Shown here: positions 13,525-13,650 of the stretch, one piece after another
Layout: every line of letters starts with the position of its first letter
Position numbering within the stretch: the first letter of the stretch is position 1
Source: Planctomycetota bacterium
Lineage (GTDB): Bacteria; Planctomycetota; Phycisphaerae; FEN-1346
Assembly (NCBI GenBank): GCA_026386995.1
Contig: JAPLMO010000253.1
Span: 1-13,650 of the forward strand
Reading direction: 5' to 3'
DNA: 13,650 nucleotides
The notes under the pieces: generated by a model
Told to the model about the DNA's origin: nothing
The model's database searches: none
What the model saw: the letters and a program-made list of their open reading frames with translations, nothing else
Translations under genes and position numbers: made by a program

Positions 13525-13650
13525 TAAAAATGTCCGGGGTCCTGACCCAGTAGAAATGTCCGGTCTTGGCGTTTCTGTTTGAAGGATTTTCTCCAGGGAT
13601 GCTCCGGGCCTGGACGGTAGGGTTCGTGGTCGGTAGGATGAGGCGAGCCA
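13525..13650 (-). mobile_element. possible end of an insertion sequence (IS21/IS481-like terminal repeats), truncated by the window
   Basis: TARAAATGTCCGG occurs twice, 26 bases apart (13525-13537 and 13551-13563). On the - strand this reads as direct repeats of a GGACATTTYTAMTGGG-type unit, with a GGGTC-CT-GACCC palindrome between them. Repeated GGACATTT-like motifs near the tips are familiar from IS21- and IS481-type elements, so the element body would lie to the right, outside the window. No transposase is visible. The - strand frame is open from 13650 down to a stop at 13315, but nothing in it is recognisable and it runs into the pseudoprotease gene, so I do not call it a gene. The stretch 13332-13650 otherwise holds only the candidate promoter. 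Confidence 0.35.

Noticed and set aside
13315..13650. - strand open frame of at least 112 codons reaching the window edge
   Set aside because: It crosses the IS-like repeats and the candidate promoter, overlaps the start of the pseudoprotease gene, and shows no recognisable protein features.

Overview
The window is GC-rich and gene-dense. It looks like a planctomycete chromosome (Phycisphaerae or a related lineage), judged from gene content: a LysM/YkuD L,D-transpeptidase of the planctomycete type, a very large membrane-anchored DUF4175-like protein, a secreted toroid-like protein, and intergenic spaces filled with paired palindromes. No rRNA gene, CRISPR array or complete tRNA gene is visible. 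The lineage call is inference; there is no marker gene.

Left part, + strand: the 3' portion of an alpha/beta-hydrolase (chlorophyllase/PAF-acetylhydrolase type) is cut by the window edge. It is followed by a complete pyruvate kinase that carries the K+-independent residue signature. About 360 bases without a gene then lead to the 3' half of a tRNA-Arg(TCG). This fragment starts exactly in the anticodon loop and runs intact to CCA, which is what an attachment-site scar of a tRNA-targeting tyrosine recombinase would look like. Beyond it lies a gene for an exported protein of about 847 residues: a jelly-roll-like N-terminal domain, a helical toroid-like domain and a small C-terminal beta domain.

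Right part, all - strand, listed right to left (in the direction of transcription): a trypsin-fold protein with a degenerate catalytic triad and a DnaJ-type four-cysteine zinc site; 5-formyltetrahydrofolate cyclo-ligase; LysM/YkuD L,D-transpeptidase (cell-wall crosslinking); the DUF4175-like protein of about 1091 residues; and a DUF981 membrane protein. Spacings are 86-281 bases and candidate promoters lie in several gaps, so this is a co-oriented run rather than one tight operon. Three of the five proteins are predicted to act at or beyond the cytoplasmic membrane (the L,D-transpeptidase, the DUF4175-like protein and the pseudoprotease).

The most unusual signal is between genes. Three intergenic gaps (5488-5656, 6230-6510, 11547-11765) each hold a doublet of palindromic hairpins in inverted orientation, which can also fold into one larger nested stem. 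Two of the doublets share the start GGGTGSCAYGG. The layout matches that of REPINs (paired REP elements moved by RAYT transposases), but these sequences are not ones I recognise. At the right edge, direct repeats of an AAATGTCCGG motif look like the end of an insertion sequence whose body lies outside the window.
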